From assembly GCA_937923585.1 (NCBI GenBank), contig CALDSM010000014.1, positions 1 to 5,212 on the forward strand: a stretch of DNA of 5,212 nucleotides. The letters are read 5' to 3'. Position 1 is the stretch's first letter. Every line of letters begins with the position of its first letter. A program made the translations under genes and the position numbers. This stretch comes from an uncultured bacterium (GTDB lineage Bacteria; Hydrogenedentota; Hydrogenedentia; Hydrogenedentales; CAITNO01). Under the pieces are notes generated by a model. That model was given only the letters and a program-made list of their open reading frames with translations, had not been told where the DNA came from and ran no database searches. Shown piece by piece: positions 1-5,212 of this stretch.

Positions 1-47
1 GACCACCGAGATCTACACTCTTTCCCTACACGACGCTCTTCCGATCT
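1..47 (+). other. Illumina TruSeq/P5 universal adapter remnant (not genomic)
   Basis: The bases from GACCACCGAGATCTACAC to CGCTCTTCCGATCT reproduce the 3' part of the standard Illumina P5/TruSeq universal adapter with no mismatch that I can see. The adapter ends at the T at 47, and the purM reading frame begins directly after it. This is library sequence left at a contig end. It should be trimmed, and no gene should be called across it. Confidence 0.97.
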
Positions 48-285
48 CTGGGAGGTGCCCGGCGTGTTCCGCTTCCTCCAGGAGACGGGCAATGTCGAGG
101 AATTGGAGATGCTGCGCACGTTCAACGTGGGCGTGGGCTTCATGATCGTCGTCCCCGAGGACCACGTGGCGAAGGCGCTGGAGACCGTCGAGCTTGCGGG
201 GAAGACCTGTCAGGTGGTCGGGCGGATCACGCGCGGCGAGCGGCGCGTCCACTACATAGGGAAACTGCGTTATGCCGGTGAATAG
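48..285 (+). CDS. purM: Phosphoribosylformylglycinamidine cyclo-ligase (AIR synthetase), C-terminal fragment
   Basis: PurM catalyses the ATP-dependent closure of FGAM to aminoimidazole ribonucleotide (AIR), step five of cytoplasmic de novo purine synthesis. Only the last ~78 codons are present. The frame runs in from the adapter junction (first whole codon at 49, Trp) and stops at TAG 283-285. Visible family landmarks are the WEVPGVFRFLQETGNV stretch, the C-terminal-domain block EMLRTFNVGVGFMIVV, and a closing segment ending VVGRITRGERRVHYIGKL. Full-length PurM is about 340 residues, so roughly the first three quarters lie outside the contig. The GTG at 55 is an internal valine codon, not a start. 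The 3' end overlaps the purL start by 14 bases, which implies one transcript and probably translational coupling. The truncation comes from the contig end, not from gene decay. Assignment is firm. Confidence 0.93.
258..262 (+). promoter_or_regulatory. Ribosome binding site for purL
   Basis: AGGGA lies inside the purM coding sequence, nine bases before ATG 272. This supports 272 as the start over the in-frame GTG at 278 (15 bases away) or the ATG at 299, which has a poorer site in front. Starting at 272 also keeps the whole first strand of the PurS-like domain (NRIEVAMK). Confidence 0.6.
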
Positions 286-3229
286 GATTGAAGTCGCCAT
301 GAAGTCCGGGCGTCCGGACCCCGCCGGGGTTGCCCTGTGCGCCCGCCTGCGGGAGGACCTCGGCGTCCACGTGCGCGAGGCCCGCGTCGTGGACGTGTAC
401 ACCCTGCTCGGGGAGTTTTCCCCCGAAGAGCTGGAGCGCCTGCGCGCCGAGCTGTTCACCGACCCCGTCATCCAGGAGTCGGCGGTGAACCGCTCGGTGG
501 TGTCCGGCGCCGACTGCGTCGTCGAGGTGGGCTTCCTGCCCGGTGTCACGGACAATGTCGGCCGCAGCGCCCGCGAGGGCGTGCAGGACACGCTCGGCCG
601 CACGCTCACCGAAGGCGAGGCCGTGTTCAAGTCCACGCTCTACGCCCTGCGCGGCGTGGACAGGGAGACGGCGGTCCGCATCGCGCAAAAGGCGCTGGCC
701 AACGAGCTGATTGAGCAGTACGTGGTGAAGGCGGCGGACGAAATGGCCGGACTCGACGGCAAGCCGCTGCTGGCGCTTCCGATTGTCACGCAGCGCAGCG
801 ATGTTGTCGTTCATGAGATTAGCCTTGAGGTGGATGATGACGCGCTGGTGGCGCTAAGCCGCGACATGACGCTTGCGCTTGACCTGAACGAGATGAAGAC
901 GGTCCAGGCGCATTACCGCGACCCCAGCACACAGGCGGAGCGCGCAAAGCGCGGCCTGCCGAAGAATCCGACGGACATTGAGATCGAGGTCATCGCGCAG
1001 ACTTGGTCGGAGCACTGCAAGCACAAGATCTTCAGCGCGATGATTGATTACACCGACGAGAACGGCGTCACCCGCGAGATTGACAGCCTGTTCAAGACCT
1101 ATGTGAAGGGGACGACCGAGGCCGTCTCCAAGCGGGTGGACTGGCTGGTCAGCGTGTTTGAGGATAACGCCGGCATCATCAAGTTCGACGAGAGCCACAA
1201 TTTCGCGCTCAAGGCCGAGACGCACAACAGCCCGTCCGCGCTGGACCCCTACGGCGGCGCCATGACCGGCATTGTCGGCGTCAACCGCGACGTCCTCGGC
1301 GCGGGGCTCGGCTGCCAGTGCATATTCAACACGGATGTGTTCTGTTTCGCCTCGCCCTTCTACGAGGGCGAGATTCCGGCGCGGCTGCTGCATCCGCGGC
1401 GCGTGCTGCGCGGGGTGCATTCGGGCGTGCGCGACGGCGGCAACCAGAGCGGCATCCCCGACATCAACGGCGCGATCGTCTTCCACGAGCGCTTCCTGGG
1501 CAAGCCGCTGGTCTTCTGCGGCACGGGCGGGCTCATCCCCACCATGACGGCCGGACGGCCCAGCCACGAAAAGGCGGCGCGCCCCGGCGACCTCATTGTC
1601 ATGACCGGCGGGCGCATCGGCAAGGACGGCATCCACGGCGCCACCTTCTCCTCGGAGGAACTGCACGAGGGTTCGCCCGCCACGGCCGTGCAAATCGGCG
1701 ACCCAATCACGCAGAAGAAGATGGCCGACTTCCTGCTGGAAGCGCGCGACCTCGGCCTGTTCACCTGCATCACCGACGACGGCGCGGGCGGCCTGTCTTC
1801 CAGCGTCGGCGAAATGGCGCGCGCGTCCGGCGGCGCGGAAATCCACCTCGACAAGGCCCCGCTCAAGTACGCCGGCCTCGCCCCGTGGGAGATCTTCCTG
1901 TCCGAGGCGCAGGAGCGCATGACGCTCTCCGTGCCGCCGGGCAACATTGACGCGTTCATGGACCTGGCCCGCCGCCGCGAGGTGGAAGCCACCGTGCTCG
2001 GCTCGTTCAACGATTCCGGTCGGCTCGAATGCTGGTTTGAGGGCAAACTGGCCGGCTCGCTCGACATGGATTTCCTGCATGACGGCCTGCCGCGCATGCG
2101 GCTGGAGGCAAAGCTCAATCCGCCCGCCGAAGTGTCCGAAATATCGGTTGAATCCGATGACCTTGTCGCCGACCTGAAAGCCGTGCTCGGCTCGCTCAAC
2201 GTGTGCAGCAAGGAAAGCTTCGTGCGCATGTACGACCACGAGGTGCTGGGCCAGAGCGTGCTCAAGCAGTTCCAGGGCGTCGCCCATGACGGCCCCGGCG
2301 ACGCGGGCGTCATCCGGCCCGTGGCCGGGTCAAAGCGCGGCATCGCGGTGTCCTGCGGCATCGCGCCCAAGTACGCCGATCTCGACGCCTATTCGATGAT
2401 GGCCTGCGCCATAGACGAGGCCGTGCGCAACCTGATCGCGGTGGGCGCGCGGCCCGGCATGATCGCCGGTCTGGACAATTTCTGCTGGCCCGACCCGGTG
2501 CAGAGCGAGAAGACGCCCGACGGCGCCCACAAGCTGGCCCAGTTGGTGCGCGCCTGCGAGGCGCTTTACGACCTCTGCGTCGCCTATGACATCCCGCTCA
2601 TCAGCGGCAAGGACAGCATGAAGAACGACTACAAGATCGGTGACACGAAGATATCGATCCCGCCGACAGTCCTGTTCACCGCCGCCGCCGTCATCGAGGA
2701 CGTGAACTGCGTGGCCACGATGGACGCCAAGCGCGCCGGTGACTATGTCTATGTCGTCGGCGAGACGCGCGACGAACTGGGCGGCAGCGAGTACGCGGCG
2801 CTGCGCGGGCTGACGGGCGGCACGGCGCCCCAGGTGAGCCCGCTGGGTGCGCGCGCGATGTACGACCGCCTGCACAAGGCCATCACCGGCGGTCTCGTGG
2901 CCTCCTGCCACGACTGTTCAGACGGCGGCTTGGCCGTGGCGCTGGCCGAGTCGGCCTTTGCCGGAGGCATGGGCATGGACGTGGACCTCACCGGTCTTGG
3001 TGTGGATAGCGCGGTGTCCGCCCTGTTCAGCGAGTCCCAGAGCCGCTTTGTCGTGACGGTCAGCGCGGGCAACCTGCTGGCGTTCGAGTCCGTCATGATG
3101 GGCAGCCCGGTCCAGCGCGTCGGTACCGTCACGACCGAGCCCGAACTCCGCATCGAATGCCCCGGCGGCCGCGTCCTGGCGCCCATCGCCGAACTCAAGG
3201 CCGCCTGGAAAGCGCCGCTGGCCTGGTAA
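272..3229 (+). CDS. purL: Phosphoribosylformylglycinamidine synthase, PurSL-type fusion (PurS-PurS-PurL)
   Basis: With PurQ this enzyme makes FGAM from FGAR, ATP and glutamine-derived ammonia (step four of purine synthesis). At 985 residues it is far longer than a stand-alone PurL (~740) and shorter than the large single-chain enzyme (~1300), which also contains the amidotransferase. Residues 4-80 look like PurS (RIEVAMKSGRPDPAG, then VVDVYTL). Residues 83-165 are a second PurS-like unit containing GVTDNVGRSAREGV. The synthetase body follows: WSEHCKHKIF at 245-254 with the proposed catalytic His248, ETHNSPSA at 316-323 (nucleotide/substrate site), GGRIGKDGIHGATFSS at 446-461, QIGDPI at 474-479, DDGAGGLSSSVGEMA at 502-516, SGKDSMKND at 778-786, CHDCSDGGLAVALAE at 879-893 and SESQSRF at 920-926. 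Both AIR-synthase-like halves appear intact, with no frameshift. It overlaps purM. Its partner purQ lies downstream beyond an inserted cassette. PurS is assigned from fold-level resemblance. Confidence 0.96.
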   Translation: MPVNRIEVAMKSGRPDPAGVALCARLREDLGVHVREARVVDVYTLLGEFSPEELERLRAELFTDPVIQESAVNRSVVSGADCVVEVGFLPGVTDNVGRSAREGVQDTLGRTLTEGEAVFKSTLYALRGVDRETAVRIAQKALANELIEQYVVKAADEMAGLDGKPLLALPIVTQRSDVVVHEISLEVDDDALVALSRDMTLALDLNEMKTVQAHYRDPSTQAERAKRGLPKNPTDIEIEVIAQTWSEHCKHKIFSAMIDYTDENGVTREIDSLFKTYVKGTTEAVSKRVDWLVSVFEDNAGIIKFDESHNFALKAETHNSPSALDPYGGAMTGIVGVNRDVLGAGLGCQCIFNTDVFCFASPFYEGEIPARLLHPRRVLRGVHSGVRDGGNQSGIPDINGAIVFHERFLGKPLVFCGTGGLIPTMTAGRPSHEKAARPGDLIVMTGGRIGKDGIHGATFSSEELHEGSPATAVQIGDPITQKKMADFLLEARDLGLFTCITDDGAGGLSSSVGEMARASGGAEIHLDKAPLKYAGLAPWEIFLSEAQERMTLSVPPGNIDAFMDLARRREVEATVLGSFNDSGRLECWFEGKLAGSLDMDFLHDGLPRMRLEAKLNPPAEVSEISVESDDLVADLKAVLGSLNVCSKESFVRMYDHEVLGQSVLKQFQGVAHDGPGDAGVIRPVAGSKRGIAVSCGIAPKYADLDAYSMMACAIDEAVRNLIAVGARPGMIAGLDNFCWPDPVQSEKTPDGAHKLAQLVRACEALYDLCVAYDIPLISGKDSMKNDYKIGDTKISIPPTVLFTAAAVIEDVNCVATMDAKRAGDYVYVVGETRDELGGSEYAALRGLTGGTAPQVSPLGARAMYDRLHKAITGGLVASCHDCSDGGLAVALAESAFAGGMGMDVDLTGLGVDSAVSALFSESQSRFVVTVSAGNLLAFESVMMGSPVQRVGTVTTEPELRIECPGGRVLAPIAELKAAWKAPLAW

Positions 3230-3237
3230 TGACGACT

Positions 3238-3271
3238 TAACGCGGAGACGCCAAGACGCGAGGTCGCGAAG
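3238..3271 (-). repeat. Left octamer array of the GxxExxY cassette (inverted arm)
   Basis: Read on the - strand this is four imperfect CTTCGCGT octamers followed by TAA: on the + strand the units are ACGCGGAG 3240-3247, ACGCCAAG 3248-3255, ACGCGAGG 3256-3263 and TCGCGAAG 3264-3271. It is the inverted counterpart of the array at 3678-3711. By hand alignment 28 of 34 positions agree, and there is an exact 16-base inverted match (3246-3261 with 3680-3695) at an offset of one octamer. The inner edge stops two bases before the start codon of the GxxExxY gene. Confidence 0.85.
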
Positions 3272-3273
3272 AG

Positions 3274-3669
3274 ATGATTGACCAGAACCTGCCGGAGAAC
3301 CGAATTGCGGCGGTCATTATTGCCTGCGCAATCGAGGTTCACCGCACCCTGGGCGGTCCCGGTCTGCTGGAACGGATATACGAAGAGGCTCTCGCGCTGG
3401 AACTGACCCGGCGGGGGCTGCGCGTAGAACGACAGAAACACGTCCCCGTGGTTTACAAAGGAACCACTTTTGACGCGCCCCTGGTGCTGGACATGGTGGT
3501 AGAAGACCTGGTGGTGGTCGAAAACAAGGCCACAACCGCTCACAATGAGATTTTTGAATCCCAGCTTCTGACCTATCTGCGTGTCTCTGGCCTGAAGCTG
3601 GGGTTGCTGCTCAATTTTGGCGAAAGACGGGTTGCCGACGGCATTCACCGCGTAGTCAACGGCCTGTAA
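3274..3669 (+). CDS. GxxExxY-family protein (PD-(D/E)XK nuclease-like)
   Basis: This 131-residue protein belongs to the GxxExxY family (PDDEXK_3-like), whose biochemical role is not established to my knowledge. The name-giving motif is GLLERIY at 30-36, preceded by the typical EVHRTLGGPG. A nuclease-like core follows: Asp73 in the LVLDMVV strand, then Glu83-Asn84-Lys85 (ENK in place of the common ELK), and the C-terminal signature SQLLTYLRVSGLKLGLLLNF at 96-115, closing with GIHRVVNGL. Length and start match the family, and no catalytic residue is obviously missing. There is no strong Shine-Dalgarno; GAAGAG, partly from the last left-arm octamer, abuts the ATG. The gene lies in the same direction as purL and purQ, so it is probably co-transcribed, but it has no known role in purine synthesis. 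Its less GC-rich third positions and flanking inverted arrays mark it as a later insertion. Family call is firm, function unknown. Confidence 0.92.
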   Translation: MIDQNLPENRIAAVIIACAIEVHRTLGGPGLLERIYEEALALELTRRGLRVERQKHVPVVYKGTTFDAPLVLDMVVEDLVVVENKATTAHNEIFESQLLTYLRVSGLKLGLLLNFGERRVADGIHRVVNGL

Positions 3670-3677
3670 ATAGAACA

Positions 3678-3711
3678 CTTCGCGTCTTGGCGTCTTCGCG
3701 CCTTCGCGTTA
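3678..3711 (+). repeat. Right octamer array of the GxxExxY cassette (inverted arm)
   Basis: Four imperfect octamers in a row: CTTCGCGT 3678-3685, CTTGGCGT 3686-3693, CTTCGCGC 3694-3701 and CTTCGCGT 3702-3709, then TA. The period is exactly eight with no indels. The array begins eight bases after the GxxExxY stop codon and ends 25 bases before the purQ start. It is inverted relative to the left arm, so in one transcript the two arms could pair around a loop of about 406 bases holding the whole gene. Confidence 0.88.
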
Positions 3712-3723
3712 GGCTATACAAAC

Positions 3724-3729
3724 CGAGGA
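3724..3729 (+). promoter_or_regulatory. Ribosome binding site for purQ
   Basis: CGAGGA lies seven bases before ATG 3737 and just outside the right octamer array. purQ therefore keeps its own translation signal despite the insertion upstream. Confidence 0.55.
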
Positions 3730-3736
3730 TTGGCAC

Positions 3737-4531
3737 ATGCCTGCAAGAGCGATTGTCCTGACCGGATTTGGAATCAACTGCGACAACGAAACGCAGCGCG
3801 CCCTGGAGCGCGCCGGGGCCGAGGCACGGAAGGTGCATCTCAACGACATCGCCGCCGACCCGGCGATGCTCGACGGGTACCACATTCTCGCCATACCCGG
3901 CGGATTCTCCTTCGGCGACCACGTGGCGTCGGGCAAGATCCTGGCGAACCGCCTGCGCGGCAAGCTGGGCGGCCCCATCCTCAAATTCGTCGCCGACCGC
4001 AAGCTGGTGATCGGCATCTGCAACGGTTTCCAGGTGATGGTGAAGATGGGCATCCTGCCGCTCTTCGAGGGCGAGTTCAAACAGGAAGTCACGCTTGCGT
4101 GGAACGACACCTGCCGCTTCGAGAACCGCTGGGTGAAACTGCGCATCGTGCCGGACACGAAATGCGTGTGGCTCCGTGGCATGGACACGCTCGAGGTGCC
4201 CGTGCGCCACGGCGAGGGTAAGTTCATTGTGAAGGATGACGCGGTGCTCGAACGGCTCCGGGCCAACGGCCAGGTCGCGCTGCGCTACGTCCGGCCCGAC
4301 GGCACCCCGGCCAACGGGGAATTTCCCTTTAACCCGAACGGCGCGGCCGATGACATCGCAGGCATCTGTGATCCGTCGGGGCGCATCTTCGGCCTGATGC
4401 CGCACCCAGAGGCGTACCAGGACCCGACCAACCATCCCAACTGGACGCGCATGGGTCATCTGCCCGAGGAGGGGATGGGGCTCTGGGTGTTCAGAAACGC
4501 CGTGGACTATGTGGAGGAGGAACTGCTCTGA
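3737..4531 (+). CDS. purQ: Phosphoribosylformylglycinamidine synthase, glutamine amidotransferase subunit
   Basis: PurQ hydrolyses glutamine and delivers ammonia to the PurL body for conversion of FGAR to FGAM. The 264-residue protein is a class I (triad) amidotransferase: N-terminal strand AIVLTGFGINCDNET, the GGFSFGDHVASGKI block at 55-68, nucleophile Cys95 in GICNGFQ (93-99), RHGEGKF at 157-163, and the His223/Glu225 pair in MPHPEAY. It is somewhat longer than the ~227-residue B. subtilis PurQ, with extra sequence around 190-210 and a C-terminal segment ending EEELL. It should act on the PurSL fusion encoded upstream, so no separate purS is needed. It follows the GxxExxY cassette and overlaps the next gene by one base (TGATG), implying coupled translation. 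The catalytic residues look intact and the assignment is firm. Confidence 0.96.
   Translation: MPARAIVLTGFGINCDNETQRALERAGAEARKVHLNDIAADPAMLDGYHILAIPGGFSFGDHVASGKILANRLRGKLGGPILKFVADRKLVIGICNGFQVMVKMGILPLFEGEFKQEVTLAWNDTCRFENRWVKLRIVPDTKCVWLRGMDTLEVPVRHGEGKFIVKDDAVLERLRANGQVALRYVRPDGTPANGEFPFNPNGAADDIAGICDPSGRIFGLMPHPEAYQDPTNHPNWTRMGHLPEEGMGLWVFRNAVDYVEEELL
4513..4520 (+). promoter_or_regulatory. Strong ribosome binding site for the VOC gene inside the purQ 3' end
   Basis: GGAGGAGG lies ten bases before ATG 4531, within codons for the last residues of PurQ. Together with the TGATG overlap it fixes the start of the VOC gene. Confidence 0.65.
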
Positions 4532-4926
4532 TGCGTCGGCTCGACCACGTGGCTGTGCAAGTGGCGGACTTGGACCGCGCCATAGACTTCTACACCGGCA
4601 CACTTGGCCTCAAGTTCATGTTTCGCGAACTGGATGAGGAGCACCACGAGGCCTTCGCATTCTTGGGACTCGACGGCGGCAATCTGGAACTGCTCCAGAT
4701 GCTCAACGCGCGGAACCAGCCCGTGGTTCACGTCACCTCCAAACCCGAACCGCCCTACTGCCCACACGTGGCCCTCGGTGTGGATGACTTGGATGCGATG
4801 CTGGCCACACTCGCCGCAGCGAACATTCCACTGCTCAAGGGACCGTTGATCATTCCCGGCAAGGTGCGCTGGTGCTACGTGGCCGACCCCGACAACAACG
4901 TGGTCGAATTCGTGCAGTGGCTTTGA
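4531..4926 (+). CDS. VOC superfamily (glyoxalase/bleomycin-resistance fold) metalloprotein
   Basis: A 131-residue protein with the two beta-alpha-beta-beta-beta repeats of the vicinal-oxygen-chelate fold. The first repeat opens RLDHVAVQVADLDRAIDFYT and runs to GGNLELLQ. The second opens CPHVALGVDDLDAM and ends ADPDNNVVEFVQ. The four expected metal ligands are present: His6, Glu53, His79 and Glu126, the same 2-His/2-Glu pattern and near-identical spacing as E. coli glyoxalase I (from memory His5, Glu56, His74, Glu122). The Asn expected four residues after the first Glu in glutathione-dependent glyoxalase I is not there (Met57), so lactoylglutathione lyase activity is doubtful; an epimerase, isomerase or dioxygenase is equally possible. 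It is joined to purQ by a one-base overlap and a strong internal ribosome binding site, so it is co-expressed with the purine genes, though no purine role is known to me. Fold is firm, substrate unknown. Confidence 0.88.
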   Translation: MRRLDHVAVQVADLDRAIDFYTGTLGLKFMFRELDEEHHEAFAFLGLDGGNLELLQMLNARNQPVVHVTSKPEPPYCPHVALGVDDLDAMLATLAAANIPLLKGPLIIPGKVRWCYVADPDNNVVEFVQWL

Positions 4927-4927
4927 G

Positions 4928-5212
4928 TTAAGGCTGCTTGGTCTCTGATTCCCGCTTCCCCCGAGGCGCTTTTTCAACTTCCGACCCCAAGGCGTGCGCC
5001 CAACCTCCGATCATCTCAATGCGCCACCTCGGCGTATACTTTGTGGCGTTGCGAGTCGGTGCCAGAATATTAAAAAAACCGTTCACCCAGTACTCATAAT
5101 CCTTATCCGGCAGGTAACAGAGAAGTTCGTCAGTGACATCCTCTATTCCGAACCGCACTACAAGCATGTAGTGCCTGAAAGGGCAAATGGTGCTGTCTCC
5201 ACGGATGTACCT
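4928..5212 (-). CDS. Unrecognised protein, C-terminal 94 codons (partial, convergent)
   Basis: A - strand frame is open from the window end (5212) to TAA at 4928-4930, giving 94 codons without a stop. An in-frame ATG lies at 5165-5167, but the frame stays open upstream of it, so either that is an internal Met or a 79-residue protein starts there. I see no Shine-Dalgarno that decides. The sequence has a protein-like mix (YLPDKDYEYWVNGFF, WRIEMIGGWAHALGSEV) and a charged Lys/Arg/Glu-rich tail. I do not recognise a family, and no signal peptide or membrane segment is evident. About 38% of codons end in A/T by hand count, well above the pur genes. If real, it converges on the VOC gene with one base between the stops. 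Part of this ORF overlaps a candidate terminator. It could be a chance frame. Confidence 0.45.
   Translation of the reverse strand, partial: RYIRGDSTICPFRHYMLVVRFGIEDVTDELLCYLPDKDYEYWVNGFFNILAPTRNATKYTPRWRIEMIGGWAHALGSEVEKAPRGKRESETKQP
4953..4974 (+). terminator. Candidate weak rho-independent terminator of the pur operon
   Basis: About 27 bases after the VOC stop, CGCTTC (4953-4958) can pair with GAGGCG (4963-4968), with one T-G wobble and a CCCC loop. A run of five T follows at 4970-4974, after one C. The six-pair stem is short, so it is only a candidate. Its placement after the last co-directional gene supports it. Confidence 0.4.

Larger units (their letters stand above)
3238..3711 (+). 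mobile_element. Putative GxxExxY cassette bounded by inverted octamer arrays
   Basis: This 474-bp unit is a single gene between two inverted octamer arrays, with outer edges TAACGCG and CGCGTTA. It sits between purL and purQ. Removing it would leave an ordinary ~33-base operonic gap (3230-3237 plus 3712-3736). About one third of the cargo codons end in A or T by hand count, visibly more than in purQ, which fits acquisition. I see no transposase and no convincing target-site duplication, so 'mobile element' is an inference from architecture. A non-autonomous element mobilised in trans, or an RNA-level element, would both fit. Confidence 0.45.

Noticed and set aside
13..636. A 207-codon - strand reading frame opposite purM and purL, ending in IGRASCRERV.
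   Set aside because: Its C-terminus is translated adapter, and the rest is antisense to well-conserved purM/purL coding sequence.
854..2287. A 477-codon - strand reading frame opposite the middle of purL.
   Set aside because: It is low-complexity in character (Ala/Arg/His/Val-rich), as expected for the antisense of high-GC coding sequence, and purL on the + strand matches family motifs throughout this stretch.
2749..3678. A 309-codon - strand reading frame spanning the end of purL and the whole GxxExxY gene.
   Set aside because: It crosses two confident + strand genes and an octamer array and shows no recognisable domain. It is an antisense shadow.
3678..3711. The octamer arrays as a CRISPR array.
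   Set aside because: The units are eight bases, contiguous and without spacers, and the arrays are inverted around one gene.
3230..3720. A possible target-site duplication flanking the GxxExxY cassette.
   Set aside because: The bases just outside the arms (GACGACT on the left, GGCTATA on the right) share no convincing direct repeat.
3712..3736. A purine riboswitch or independent promoter in front of purQ.
   Set aside because: Only 25 bases lie between the right arm and the start codon, too short for a riboswitch, and I see no paired -35/-10 elements.
3656..4603. A 315-codon - strand reading frame opposite purQ.
   Set aside because: It is antisense to a PurQ with an intact catalytic triad, and its C-terminal end is translated octamer array.

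Overview
This is the end of a GC-rich bacterial contig carrying part of a de novo purine biosynthesis operon. All pur genes lie on the + strand. The first 47 bases are not genomic: they match the Illumina TruSeq/P5 universal adapter, so the true genomic sequence starts at about position 48, inside the 3' end of purM.

Layout: (1) 1-47, sequencing adapter. (2) 48-285, C-terminal ~78 codons of purM (AIR synthetase). (3) 272-3229, a complete 985-residue PurSL-type FGAM synthase with two PurS-like modules fused in front of the PurL synthetase body; it overlaps purM by 14 bases. (4) 3238-3711, a 474-bp cassette with a GxxExxY-family (PD-(D/E)XK-like) gene between two inverted arrays of four imperfect CTTCGCGT octamers. 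(5) 3737-4531, purQ, the glutaminase subunit of FGAM synthase. (6) 4531-4926, a VOC/glyoxalase-fold protein whose ATG overlaps the purQ TGA by one base. (7) 4927-5212, a weak candidate terminator and a convergent, less GC-biased reading frame on the - strand, open to the window end and not recognised.

PurSL and PurQ together convert FGAR, ATP and glutamine to FGAM, and PurM closes FGAM to AIR, so three neighbouring genes cover two consecutive pathway steps. The other two junctions in the operon are overlaps; the purL-purQ junction is the one interrupted by the cassette. Without it the two genes would be about 33 bases apart.

Organism: high GC, a PurS-PurS-PurL fusion with separate PurQ, and a GxxExxY gene with octamer arrays suggest an uncultured environmental bacterium, for example of a Planctomycetes/Verrucomicrobia/Lentisphaerae/Hydrogenedentes-like or deltaproteobacterial-like lineage. 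This is a low-confidence inference from memory. The adapter points to an Illumina assembly, plausibly metagenomic.

The most interesting signal is the GxxExxY-octamer cassette, which looks like a small mobile or RNA-active unit inside an essential operon.
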